Assembly: GCA_033239525.1 (NCBI GenBank)
Contig: BSYO01000003.1
Span: 22,213,716 to 22,277,715, forward strand
DNA: 64,000 bases
From: Nepenthes gracilis
Lineage: Eukaryota; Streptophyta; Magnoliopsida; Caryophyllales; Nepenthaceae
Direction: 5' to 3'
Below are positions 24,701 to 35,788 of the stretch, in pieces. Position 1 is the first letter of the stretch; the number at the start of each line of letters is the position of its first letter. The position numbers and the translations under genes were made by a program. The notes beneath the pieces were generated by a model. The model saw only the letters and a program-made list of their open reading frames with translations, was not told the origin of the DNA and did not search any database.

Positions 24701-24982
24701 AGACATGATCAAAGAGGTGAAGAACAGATGATTAAGAGAAAATAGAGAGGAAAATTAAGGAAGGGAAAAAGATTAGGGATAAATAATTAAGAGGAAAATC
24801 AAATTTAACCTACCAGGAAGTTGCCATGGCTCACAGGCATGCAAGTCAACCTCAACCAAAGTCCCCTTAAGAACTTCCTCATTAGCTATCTTCTTTTGAA
24901 GATAATGGCAAACCAATTCTTCATCACTTGGATAGAACCTAAACCCTGGAGGCAGTGTTTCTCCGATGTCTTTTAAACCCAT
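6259..24982 (-). CDS. NAC-domain transcription factor (NAC21/22-like), 3 exons joined over 18.7 kb
   Basis: Join of 24982-24814, 14544-14279 and 6714-6259 on the minus strand gives 296 residues with no stop. All five NAC subdomains are visible in order: A ([19 protein letters not shown], residues 10-28), B ([12 protein letters not shown], about 45-56), C (from [20 protein letters not shown], about 66-97), D ([19 protein letters not shown], about 109-127, then WIMHEFRL) and E ([12 protein letters not shown], 146-157). The C-terminal region is Asn/Pro/Ser-rich and ends in an acidic tail with a PWDMNL motif, as expected of a NAC activation region. NAC proteins are nuclear DNA-binding regulators. 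The start [16 protein letters not shown] is typical of the NAC21/22-like group, whose members act in development and auxin or stress responses; the exact role here is inferred. Both introns sit at the two usual NAC positions, after WQLP and after PHMPPK. What is odd is their size, 10,269 and 7,564 bp, caused by transposon insertions. Confidence 0.95.
6715..7692 (-). other. NAC intron 2, 3' portion
   Basis: This is the acceptor side of the intron, in gene direction. It is AT-rich single-copy-like DNA with no ORF of note. The branch and polypyrimidine region before the acceptor at 6715 is weak, but the junction is fixed by the protein reading frame. Confidence 0.5.
7698..8418 (+). repeat. 5' LTR of the Copia element
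   Basis: About 721 bp. It aligns with 11053-11862 through shared blocks such as TTTGGTRGTTTAGATGA, GAAGGAGAGCACTTGA and TCAATGAGAGAAAAAGAAAA. The start is placed by alignment of TATTGAGTTATG with the 3' copy. The end, CCCAACA, is just before the primer-binding-like site. Many substitutions indicate an old insertion. Confidence 0.7.
8470..11000 (+). pseudogene. Copia gag-pol pseudogene (gag, protease, integrase; no RT/RNase H)
   Basis: Translated pieces in the plus frames show a gag helix region (about 8660-8850, with [16 protein letters not shown] and [12 protein letters not shown] motifs, broken by stops). A degenerate zinc-knuckle start follows (CHHC, near 9155). Next comes the long open stretch 9401-9892 with the protease/GAG-pre-integrase region ([14 protein letters not shown]). 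The integrase core (9920-10300) is broken by stops and frameshifts, followed by the Copia integrase C-terminal region ([15 protein letters not shown], about 10485-10533). The linker to RT ([27 protein letters not shown]) ends near 10975. Within about 80 bases the 3' LTR begins, so RT and RNase H are deleted. Confidence 0.8.
11053..11862 (+). repeat. 3' LTR of the Copia element
   Basis: About 810 bp. Relative to the 5' LTR it carries roughly 80 extra bases near 11260-11345 (a GC-richer block), so one copy has gained or lost this piece. It ends TTCTAATA, aligned to CCCAACA of the 5' copy. Confidence 0.65.
11868..14278 (-). other. NAC intron 2, 5' portion: non-coding, possible old LTR fragment
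   Basis: No gene was found. Around 11880-12060 is a GC-richer block of unknown origin. Around 12350-12650 (CACCAAGAGAGAAAACAG, a poly-A run, then AATTGGTTATTTATTTTCTC) the sequence resembles the stretch at about 60150-60310 next to the Copia remnant there, so it may be part of a solo LTR. Around 13080-13290 is a possible degraded copy of the GGATCC MITE family. The remainder is AT-rich. Confidence 0.35.
14279..14544 (-). CDS. NAC gene exon 2 (subdomains C and D)
   Basis: This exon follows a TTATTACAG acceptor and ends at CCTCCTAAG before a GTCGGTATT donor. The first two bases complete the Asp codon opened by exon 1, giving [17 protein letters not shown]. It contains the DNA-contacting [13 protein letters not shown] and [10 protein letters not shown] segments and the [14 protein letters not shown] stretch. 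Confidence 0.95.
14545..15072 (-). other. NAC intron 1, 3' portion
   Basis: AT-rich intronic DNA between exon 2 and the Tat-like retrotransposon. It includes the TTATTACAG acceptor at 14545-14553. Nothing else was recognised. Confidence 0.5.
15078..15796 (+). repeat. 5' LTR of the Tat-like element in NAC intron 1
   Basis: 719 bp, matching the 3' LTR in long blocks such as CCACTCTCTTACGAGTGCAT and ATCTCCGTAAGCCA. It differs at many positions and in several short indels, so the insertion is old. The end GCAGCA is set by the primer-binding site. Confidence 0.8.
16460..17010 (+). repeat. Four 98-bp repeat units in two tandem pairs inside the Tat-like element
   Basis: Units begin near 16460, 16558, 16812 and 16910. 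Each carries a TGYCCTCRAGGG-like opening, then about 50 bases later ATTCCACRYCARAAGATGCT or a variant. Unit 1 is closer to unit 3 and unit 2 to unit 4, and the pairs are 352 bases apart. This indicates duplication of a two-unit block. Confidence 0.6.
17914..18095 (+). repeat. 45-bp tandem repeat, four copies, inside the Tat-like element
   Basis: Copies start at 17914, 17959, 18004 and 18050. Each follows the pattern of a GCAGCCCATACGCGGTCG-like opening, then RATTTT, AAC, and a TCCCGCTACT-like tail. Copies 1 and 3 are most alike. This is a minisatellite within the non-coding interior. Confidence 0.65.
20715..21467 (+). repeat. 3' LTR of the Tat-like element in NAC intron 1
   Basis: 753 bp, starting TTATGGTTCTAATACCGTGG directly after GTTGGGGGCTAG and ending GGACACATCA before the ATATA duplication. 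Confidence 0.8.
21473..24813 (-). other. NAC intron 1, 5' portion
   Basis: AT-rich DNA without a recognised gene. It includes a T25-G11 homopolymer junction at 23672-23707. The last part, 24440-24813, is the donor end of the intron and carries the GTAGGT donor at 24813. Confidence 0.5.
24814..24982 (-). CDS. NAC gene exon 1 (residues 1-56 plus one base)
   Basis: This exon encodes subdomains A and B. It ends in phase 1 at CTTCCTG, followed by a GTAGGT donor that matches the plant consensus well. The ATG at 24982 is the first in-frame one, gives the family-typical MGL start, and lies about 80 bases downstream of a TATA box. Confidence 0.95.
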
Positions 24983-27900
24983 TTTTCCTCCTTCAATCTC
25001 TACGGATGGAAAAGAGGCTAGCTGCTACTTATGTGGAGTTCGCCAGACATGGAATAGATGTGTATTTATATATAGGTATATGTTGGTTATTTAATTTGAT
25101 TAAAGAATAAGGTCTGAACGATGAAAAATCTACCTTTTAGGAATAGGAGGCAGTTGGAATGTAGGTGAGCCAAAAGGAAATCAAGGGTTGTGTTTATTTA
25201 TTCCGAACTAATAATAACCGATAAGGATAATATAATAACCATATGAACTCTACATATCTGTATTATATGAAACTAGTTCAAGTAATATTTATTTATTTCA
25301 AAATAATAACAAATATTTGTGTGTAAAAATGACACGGTTGATACTTGATTATACTTATGTGAGTCTTACTCTTTTTTCTTTTTTTTTCCCCTAATTATTA
25401 GCCATATAAATAAAGGAAAAAAAAACATATATGTTTATACTAGTACTCTGGTGTTAAAGGGAAGGAGAGGATAAGCACACACCACCCCATATGTTAATAA
25501 TGAGAGTGTGTTTAGTGTGGGATTTGGATTGCTCATCTTTGCAAATTTCTTATATTTTTTTCAAGTTTTTGGTTGCTCGGTCTCTTTTACCTTGAACTAC
25601 GCCTAAGATCGTGGCATGATTTCAAATATAAACACCCTTACTTCTTTTTTTGGATAAATTAATACCACTAATTCAATTTATTCCAAAAAAAAAAAAAAGA
25701 GAGATGAAGAATACAGACATAAAAGAAGAATAATTTGATATTTAATAACGGCGGTCAATTGCCTTAGGTGTTTTGTATTGATTTTATTTTTTATTTTTTT
25801 TTTACAATGATCTTTCAATTATTATAAAAAAATAGCTTTGCGTGATACTATAGGAGAGAAAGAGAATGCCTGTGTAGTTATTTAGTGCGTGGGGAACATT
25901 TTTAAGAGACCAAAGTTGACATTTGGACCCTGAAATGGAGCGTATAGAGCAATTAATGCCCCTCATGTGCAATGTCCAAACCATTTTATTTTAATAGTTC
26001 ATTTTTAAATAAAGTATTGTCTTGTAGTTATTTTTTAAAAATATAAAAAAATTAATTATTTTAATATAATTAAATTTTGATCATTTATTTAAAAGTATAT
26101 GATTAATATTAGAAGATTGAAGAGGGGCTTTCTGTCCATCCCATATGTAAGTATTTAATTGCTTCATTTTATCCACAAATAAATTCCTAATATCTAAACT
26201 ATTATATATGAAAAATGTTTTACACATAATTACTAGAATATCTTATTTATTTTTTAATTTCTTGTTGGTTCATTGATATAACTGTACCCACTTATTATTA
26301 TTATTATTATTTTCAGTTGTTGTTATTAATGAGTTTAGAAATAGACATAATAAATGCATATTTTATATTGAGGGTTGATATTTAATGTTTTTTTTATATT
26401 AAAAGGAGGTACTTTTTTTTGGGTATGGCGTGGCCTGATTACGGACCAAAAAAAGCTTATTTACTAATATTTTTGCCAAAAAATATATCAAATTCATTCT
26501 GTATAAGTTGGTGAAACCTCTCTTTCTCTGTCTCCATCTCTCTCTTTCATTCTCTTACTTATTTATTTATTTATTTTACACTTAATCAATCTGTATTATG
26601 AGTTTCTAATATCTTATATCAATACTAATATCTAAATTCATTGTATAAAATATGTTAGAGAAGAAAATAATTTATCAATTCTTTCTTGATATTATCGTGC
26701 CTTGAGATTTATATGTACGAATTTTATTAAGATAAATTTAACCATCAAAGAGTAATAAGTTCAAATTTTATAATTTCTCTTATATTTGAAAAATAAATCA
26801 TCTCCTACTTTATTAGAGAAGTTAATCAAAGTTAATCTTTCTTCCTTGAATCATTAAATTTTGCCCATAATCCCATGATAATTTGAGATTACTCGAATTT
26901 ATGTACATGTTTGAGCCTTGGTACGGTAGCTTAAAGTCATAAGATGAATCGATGCTTTAATTATTTGGATTATTCATTAAAATACTATATTTCATCGCAA
27001 GTGCGGCCACGTGGGATTGTGCTTAGCATTAAACCTTATTTAATATTTCACGCAGCAGCTTAAACTTATCAGATTTTGTGATTTATTTTAATAAAGCAAA
27101 TCTCAAACGAGTAAAGCGTATGGGAAAAGGGGTGACGAAAGTACAGATTTTGGCTAGAAACATAACCCCAACAATTACGGTCACGGATTAAGCTTTATTT
27201 GGTCACAAGATTATTGTATAAGACCAGCTTTAGACTCTATACCTAACTGATTATTTTTGTTCATATTATATGTTTTTTTAGCACGATATTATTACTTTTC
27301 CGACTAGCCGTCTAAAATTTGAATAGCTTATAATAAAGATATTTTAATATATTAATTTTAAAGGATCATCGTGTAAAATGATTGATATGATATAAATATA
27401 AATATATGTTTTTACCAGATAGTTTAAATTGTTTTAAAAGAGGCCACTTACTGATTGTCCTTCTCATCATTTTGCACAAGAAAAATGAAATATAACTTTT
27501 TATTATGGAAGGTGATATATACCTAAAATTTAGATTATAATTTAAATAAATTTATGTTAAATTATTAAATATTTTATTCAAATATTATATATCACAACAG
27601 TAAATAAAAGTTTTAAGGATATAAAACTCACTCCCCAACATATTATTCGATAGCCAAATAAGTGCTTTCTGAAATCTGTAATGTATGAGAGACCACAAGG
27701 ATGTGAGAAAAATGGAAGGTTTAGCTCCATATTTTCTCGAAGAACAAGTGCGATAGAAAACTTAATTTTATCCATACTTTTTTGGAAATAGTCTGCCCTC
27801 CTTTTCAGAAAAAATATGATATATATATAGTCATATTATTAGTAAATAGCCAATCACAATATAAGTGATTAGGCCAATTAGATACTATAGTTCAATAATA

Positions 27901-29028
27901 ATTGTACATATTTTGATTGTATGATTTTTTAGAGACAGTTTAACCAATGATGATATGCAATTTATATTGGTTGATTAATAAACTATCACCTGGCTTAGTT
28001 GCAAAAAATATAGATCGCTCTTTTAATTTAACCACTTGTTTATGTTAATCGTTTCAATTAAATATTTAGTCATCCAGCTATTTAGGCTTATGACCTAATC
28101 TACGTAATAGCCATCTAGCCACTTAGTCTTTTAGTTACTCATTTTGATCTTAATTTATTTTGATTAAAATTATATCAAAATAGATTTTATGTTCTTCTAG
28201 CTTAGATATAATTATTAGATTAATACTTTCACCTTTATGAGCTTATTAATGAGTTCACTATACTAATTAATTGGACCGATCTAATTAATGCTATATCCAA
28301 CAAAATAAAGGCATTTGAAAGAAATTTTATCAACAAGGCAATAAATTCCTACTCTTCGTGATTAAGTTTATTTTTTTGGCATTAACTTATTCATAGGTTA
28401 TAATCTCCTTAATTATTTATCCAAATTTTAATTGATTTGATCAAATCCTTTAATTATTTTCCTTTCTATCATGCCCTTTCATGCGAATATCCTTTGGCTT
28501 TTAAAAATATAAATTTGGAAAATGGGTTTCTAAAATCAAGCGTATGATCACTCACTAAAACTATACTGATATCACATAAAAAAAATTCAATTTCCTAAAA
28601 TTTAAATTACTAACCAATATATAAGAATAATATTATATCCTAACACCAACATTTAAATAGGACTATTCCCAGGTACGAATCTTTTTCTGTATTTTTTTTT
28701 TATCTAAATTTTTCCCGAAAAATCCTGCAGCTGAAATTGCGGTTCAGTTAATAAAATTCAACTGTTGAGATTATGAGAACAGTTCCATTGATCTTCTGAC
28801 CATGGCCCGTGATAAATATGACGGTGATATGAGAAATCATATAAGATATCGTCCTTTCTTTGTGGTATAACAAATAATGCAGAAAAATATAATTGTTATA
28901 TATTTTAACAACCAAGTAAATTTATCATATAATTTAATAATAACTATATATTTTAATTTAATTTAAAAAAATTAACTGATATATTTTATAATCTTTTCAG
29001 CAAAACTTGACTTATCTTCTCAAAAATG
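24983..29028. other. NAC upstream region and intergenic DNA
   Basis: The first few hundred bases are the NAC promoter side, with the TATA box at 25063-25074. Beyond that is AT-rich intergenic DNA with microsatellite runs (TTA near 26294-26312, ATTT near 26561-26575). Short ORFs such as those near 25802-25984 and 27578-27775 match nothing recognised. Confidence 0.5.
25063..25074 (-). promoter_or_regulatory. TATA box of the NAC gene
   Basis: On the minus strand this reads TATATATAAATA, about 80 bases upstream of the ATG at 24982. That is the expected spacing for a TATA box plus a short 5' UTR. It supports the chosen start and a transcription start near 25035. Confidence 0.6.
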
Positions 29029-29306
29029 GAGAATTCTGCCTCTTCATAAAAAAAAAGTAAGATTCTGCTCTTCTCGTAATGGGATATTGGATCAAATTTT
29101 AATGATAATAATTTTAAAATAAAATTATTAAAAATGATTATATATATTTTTTGTTTTTTATAATATTAAATTATATTAAATATTAAATCTAACATATAAA
29201 AAATAAATAAATATAATTATTTAGATATTTTTTTTTAATATTTAAATTCAAACAGTTAATTTTTTTAAAAAAAAATTAATGATTTAGATGAAAGAAATAA
29301 GATTTT
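29029..29306. mobile_element. Probable second copy of the GGATCC hairpin MITE (diverged)
   Basis: The left end GAATTCTGCCTCTTCATA and the internal GGATCAAATTTTAATGAT parallel the element at 4817-5097. The right end GATGAAAGAAATAAGATTTT parallels GATGAGAGAAGTAGGATCCC there. The ends are too diverged to fix a target duplication. Confidence 0.4.
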
Positions 29307-32300
29307 GCTTCTCAAAATAAGAAACAGAAGCCCCATTCCCTAGATTTTATCAGCACCGGCACCGGCAACGGTTCACCAAATATTTCTAGCTTTTCCTTGA
29401 GCAAATAATTAGAGGGTCAGTTCATCAGATATACAGACGATAATTAAATGTGAATGCCGTGCCAACTAATTAATTACAATTAATCAACTTTAATTAAAAA
29501 ATAATTAATTACATATTTATATTTTTAGAACATACCACATTAAATAAAATAAAATAATCCAATTGAACATACAATTGTTTTATTATAAAAAAATATTTAA
29601 TTGATTTTGGCTCGAAGCAAACAGAAAATCCAAAAATACCAAACAACTATTATCTGATTAATCATGAGCAGCTTGATGGGTGTGATCAACTGTTTGATGT
29701 GATCACACAAGAGATTATTTTTCTATAGTAACCAATATTTGGTATACGTACCTTCGTGACATCTTGATATGGGGTCCCACTAATCATGAAGGACACTGGG
29801 CCTATCATCGATTCCTAATTTTGTAAGATCATCCCCCTTTTTTGGCAGTTTAATTGCTTTGTCTCGTAAGCCAAAAGTCCTAGTGGCATAAATACATAAT
29901 TATTGAATGATGAGTTATCTCCATTTTATTGAGTTATTTTTGTAATAAAGTTCAATGCTAGTTAATCTATATTGTGAATTAAAATATATTCATCAAAACT
30001 TTAAAGAATCGAGATGCATAAAAATATTTAGAGAAGATAAGTTGATGTTTGAATTAATGTTTGAACGATAGAGTGTACACTGATATGCAATCTCAACAAA
30101 TAACAAAATGTATCGTATACAGGCACCATTAGATTACGCACCTATCCCAATGACTGCTATTGGGTCACGTGCATGTACAAACTTATAAAATGGGTTGTGT
30201 ATGTGAGCCAATAAATCGTGTACATGTAATAAATAAGTGAGGAGAAAAGATGAAAAAAACTCTTCCATGAATTTTGATCCAAAAGGTAATGTTTTCTCTT
30301 TCAAAATAATTCAACCGTTCTTAAAGATTTGTTTTAGACTCATGAGTTTTGTCGGTGGCTTGAGTATCGAACTTTCAAAAGTGTTAATTATTCTCAAAGC
30401 AATGAAATAAATTCTAAAATAAAAGTTAAAAATATATCAAAGTTTGTTATCAGGAAACAAATTTAAAAAGTCTTTTAATATGGACCATATACCAGAAATA
30501 AAACGGTTAATACATCTGTATCACTTAATATATAAGTTTTGCTTTTCATAGTGGATTTATTTTAACTTACTTGAGAAGTCCAAAAAATTTTACTTAAGAA
30601 CTATTTAATTTTAGGGTTTCTTTCATCGCCACATCATGTATTAATTTATTTCTATACTTTAGTTATTACAGATATTTGTGATATCAAATGAATAAGATTG
30701 ATATTTTATATTCATATCACTTAGAGCGAATATTATTTAAATGTATTAAATATTTATATAATTTAATATTTTATAATATAAAGAGCCAAAACTGTAATCA
30801 TTAAATATTACCTAACTTTTTCCATGAGGTCTATAGTATGCTGTCTTTCACAACTTGAATCATATAATGCTGTTCATTTCTTTTCAAGAACGTGACACAC
30901 AAAACTTCAAAATAGTCGGCCACTGTTTTAATATGAATTTTATATTGCATACAAGAATTTCACCTAATCAATTATACGTCCAAACATAATAGATATGGTT
31001 GCTCATTAATTAATTAATAAACATTATAAAATATGACACTTCATGCATAATTTATAAATTTATTTATTTATATGATTGTAGATACCAGATCTCATAATTT
31101 TGCATCAACTGTTATTGATATAGATCATGAACAAAACAAGTTATGATCATCATGTCATACACAACTGTTATTTATGGTTGAAAGTACATAAAACAAATTA
31201 AAGTGGATTAAGTTTATTAGGTTAAATTAATTTGATTTTTTATATGATATAATTTAGAAGTTGATTAATAAACCCATACTTTAAATCTAAGGAATAAACC
31301 CATCAAAATCATATGTTCACTCAGAATATTCAATCTTCTTTTGATTTTATTTTTTACATTAAAATTATATTAATATAATTCAACAAATTTAAATTTATAC
31401 ATAAAATGGTAAAGTAAAGCACATATTTGTTTTTCATATATAATTTACAAAATTAAGTAACATATAATGTTCACCTTAATTAAGGTAAATATATTCTTTA
31501 TATTAAATTAGATAAAAAGAAAGTTAATTCTAACCAATAAATAAATAAAATTGCATGAAGATTGTATAATTTAATTTGACAAATAAAATTCTTCTCATTA
31601 AACAATACAATCAAGACTTCTTGGCTTTGATAATACGATATATATATTTTTTTTATATTTAAAAATTATGTATATATATATATATTCTCTTTAAAATTAT
31701 TAGGAAGATACCTTTTAAAAACTATTAAAATATTTAAAAATTATGTAATATCTTGTCTTTGATTTATACCATTAAATATATATATAAATAAGTAAATTAA
31801 TTACCATCACGTTTTTTAAATATATCCATTAAATATTTTAAAATATTTATAATATATATATATGTAATGTTTTCTGAATTTCGCTTACCAAACCATTCCT
31901 CTTTGGCAATTTCACATCACTGAGTTGTCTTTTTTTAGGAGGATAATAATAATAATAACACTAATAATAATAATAATAATAAATAATTAAAGTATTATTG
32001 CCATTCCCATCACAGAAATCATGATTGTTCGTGATATGCTTATGCTTGCAGATATCAATTTCCCGCATTATCAAGTTATTGGAGGAATCTTTCTGAGATA
32101 TTTATTTATATATATTGTATATATGACTTTAGTTTAGTTATTTGATTAATTATTAAAAATTTTGGAAATTGACATAAAGTTATAATCTATGTCTAAGCTA
32201 CATGCTACGGAGGGAATATGCCAAATCATCTTTCTGATATGTTGATTGAAATAACACATCATGTTTGACACTAGAAATCTTAAAAGTGAAGCTCCTGCTT

Positions 32301-35300
32301 CTTTTATTAATTTAATAATGGCTTTTCTATTTTTACCCAGAAAAAATAAGATTATAAGAAATTAAATTACTTACGTTCATAGCTTGGGGAAAAGAATGGT
32401 GGTAATTACAGAAGTGAAGGTGGTGACCGATGGCGGCGGCGATGACAGAAATTATGGTGGCAGCGGCGGCGGTGGTAAACGAGAAGCTCTGCAACTATTA
32501 TAATTACTTTTATATATAATAATTATTTTATTTTTAAACTAAAAATTATATACTTGTTTTAGCTTATTTCATGTCCTTATATAAATATTGCATAATTATT
32601 TGACGTCGTTTCAGAATCGCATGTCAAGTAAAGTTGGCGTTTTGTATCGACGTGGGGTTTAGAAAGGAACTTCAAGCCTTCAAGGAGGAGTGCTTTAATG
32701 GAGGTCTTGATCGAATTGAGGGCACGGCTTTAAATTTATTTTATTAAAAACAATATAAAATATATTTTTATATTTTTTTAAAAACATACATATTATAAGA
32801 AATAATAATAATTCAAAATAAACCTTTTATTTTTTATTTTTAAAAAACATTAAATCTGAGCCGATGATTATTTTCAATAAAAATATACGAAAGAGCTGCA
32901 ATATGGTCACTTTAATGCCAAAATTGAAGTGTTTTTCACAAGACGGCCGATTAAGCAGCCACATAAGATAAAAAATGGTCTGTTATGATTTCAGGATACA
33001 TTTGAAATTATTTTTAACATAAAAAATACCACACAAGGAGAGAGGAGAGACAAAAGAGATATGACGATGAAATTTGAAATCTAATTGAGGATCGACCCAA
33101 ATTCCATTATATACTATGATTAGGTATATAACTCTAATCTTATTTTTAAGATGTATTACTGTTTCATTATGTTTTTTTCAGTGTATCATCTCAAGTGGAT
33201 TTCTAGATGTATTAGAAATTATGTTCAACTGATTATTCACTCGAATTATAATAGAGAGATCTCTAATAGAGTTATATTTATAACCGGGCACTATTATAGT
33301 GAATTATATTTAAATTTTTCTCATATGTTTTTCTTAATTAAGAAAATTTTTTCATATTAAATATTACTATGTAACTTTATATACTTAGTTGTGCAATTTT
33401 GTTTTTAATAACTAACAATTGATAAATAATTTGTGGTTAATTTTTGCAGCATCGATTGCTCGTATATTTATATTTTTTGGTGAAGCCCACCAAATTGATG
33501 CTCCGAAATTAGAGGAGGATGCAACAGCAGGAAGAAATATATCAAAATATAAGATTGTTCGGGCATCAAAATGAAAATAATTTCGAGGAAGAGAAGGATT
33601 CAAGCAGCCGTCGAGTTCCAGTTTAAGCATGATTTTTGCATGGAGGGATGGGGGTTCGGCTTGAGAATAATTTAATACCCGATTTTATTTTATATTTAAC
33701 TAAATTTAAATATTCCTTTCAGAAAAAAAATATTTATTAATGAATAATGTGATAATTGTTTTTTAAAAAAATGATGCTAAATATAGAATATTCCAATATT
33801 TTTAGATATTGGAAGTGTTTCTTTATTATTTAGAGCATTTTTTTTGAAAATAATATTTTAACAATGTTTTTGAGTGAATGTTGGTATTTATATATTTTTG
33901 AAAATAAATAACAAAAAGCTTTTGTAAAAAGTTAATTAAATTAAAACCCAGAGAAAAATTAAAACCCTACTGCGCCCCTTGCTATTATTCTTAACTCAGT
34001 TTGTGTGAGTTCTTATTGGCAAAAAGTTAGCATTGAATCTGATATTATATGATACAATTTAGCATAAATTGATTGAATTTTAGTCAGTTTAATTGAGTTT
34101 GGATAGAATAAAAAACTTTATAATCATATTTAAATTGGTTACGTGACAGCCCAAACTCGAACTAAATATAATTTATATAAATAATTATATTTTCTACATG
34201 TTTTTTTTATAATATTTATATATTATAATAAATAATAAAAATAACTGCTAATATATTTTTTAAATATAAAATATGGACTCCATCTAGCATGGACAGGGAC
34301 GCGATGGAGCCTCCCGAACCGCAATCAATTAACTACAAATACTGTTTACTACGGAGAAAAAGTATACATAAAAGAGGGTTGTCATAATTTACTGGGGAAC
34401 ACGAAGCAATCATCAAATGTCACGTCACATTTAAAGGAGGATAAGATTCTAAAGTCATTGTCCCCTAACCGCAAAAAGACAGGCCAAGGAATTCCGATAT
34501 TTCCAAGTTTCACGTAAGTAATTAGCTGTGACTTGATGATGAATTGTCAAAAAAAAAAAAAAAAACAGTACGTTTGTTTTGGCAGAAGTCGAATTAATGA
34601 CTTGAAATCATATTAAGATTAGTAAGAAAATAAAACAGTTACTTACCAAAAATAACAACAGAAGAAACCAAGGCTTCCTGTTTATTACTTTTACACGTTA
34701 CATGACTGGCCCGACCCGAATATAAGAAGACGAGCGAATAGCGGCAGTAAAGAAACTGATGGACGACAGAAAGAAAGACGGCACAGAAAGAAGGTTCAGC
34801 TATTAGGAATTGAAGTTGTAACGTCGATTCCAATTGACCACGGCCCAACTCAATAATAACTTGCAAAGGCACACCAATTCATACAGACCCATAAGATGAA
34901 TAATCTAATCTAGTCTCCCAGCAGCTAGACCGAAACCATGTCACCAATTTGAATTCCTGTAGTCTTTTGGGGCACCCTCTATGATGATTTGAGTGTTTAA
35001 GTTGTTGATTACAGGAGCCGGGTTCAATTTCTTTCTTTTAGGGCAAGCAATCCATTAATCTATCCTTCAACCTCATTTGAATAACCATGTGGATTCATAA
35101 GCTGATGGATCATATTGCCCAGGAGAAGCTCATGGGAAGGAACCTGAAATACAGAAGCAGACTGAAAACAGTCAGTCTTAACACAGCTATGGTGGTGGGA
35201 TCCCGAAAGATACCTTTCATGTATTTCTAAGGGTAATTACAAAGGCAAATGTACGCAGAGAACAGAGTTAATGTAGAGATGATACCCAGAGAAGACCGTG

Positions 35301-35596
35301 GGCTTATTTTATCTACGGCATGGAAGTCAGCTAAATATTTTCAATCTTCTGTTTTCATAACATAAACAGATTACAAAGAGCCTCATTTCACAACATGACA
35401 AATACTGAAGAAGCCAATTAGGATATCATAGAATGAAAGGCCGGTCAGAAAATGCACTTACCTTTTCACAATCAGTAAAGATGCTCCCTCAAACTGATTA
35501 AAGCCTGTTATTTGCTCTCAATTTGACGAGCTTGGCAGCGGGAAACTTTTCTTGAGAAAAGATTTAGGAGACATGTTGTTCCTTCTTCCAAGGCAG
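29307..35596. other. Intergenic AT-rich DNA and 3' flank of the STK19 gene
   Basis: No gene was recognised. It contains an AAT microsatellite (about 31944-31984), a (GGN)-rich patch at 32395-32475 that codes for nothing extended, and an A18 run near 34551. The last part (about 34640-35596) lies downstream of the STK19 stop in the gene's direction and is less AT-rich, so it probably includes the 3' UTR. One AATAAA on the minus strand near 34681-34686 is a possible but distant polyadenylation signal. Confidence 0.45.
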
Positions 35597-35788
35597 TTAG
35601 TCCTTTGAAACTCGAACAACTAAGCCGGTAGGCGTTTCAACGGTTTTGACGTGTCCAGAACCAATTAAATCACGGAGATGAAATCTCATATCAAGCAGAG
35701 AATGCTGAAGGCGCTTTTTTTCAAGATGGGCCAACATCATTTCTTTGTATTTCCTGCGATTTAGGAATGACAGCAATTCCTTTCTTCC
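35597..35788 (-). CDS. STK19: STK19 homologue exon 8 (63 codons and stop)
   Basis: Starts after TTTCTCAG with [20 protein letters not shown], continues through [20 protein letters not shown], and ends VVRVSKD then TAA at 35597-35599. This is the C-terminal winged-helix part. Confidence 0.92.
   Translation of the reverse strand, partial: GRKELLSFLNRRKYKEMMLAHLEKKRLQHSLLDMRFHLRDLIGSGHVKTVETPTGLVVRVSKD

Noticed and set aside
32395..32475. Gly-codon-rich patch resembling the end of a glycine-rich RNA-binding protein
   Set aside because: Only about 80 bases, no adjoining RRM domain or extended frame, and best explained as a GGN-type repeat.
34639..34872. 77-codon minus-strand ORF downstream of STK19
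   Set aside because: No similarity recognised. It lies where the STK19 3' UTR or flank is expected, and is more likely non-coding.
35020..35040. GGGTTCAATTTC as a tRNA T-loop
   Set aside because: No matching acceptor, D-loop or anticodon stems can be folded around it.
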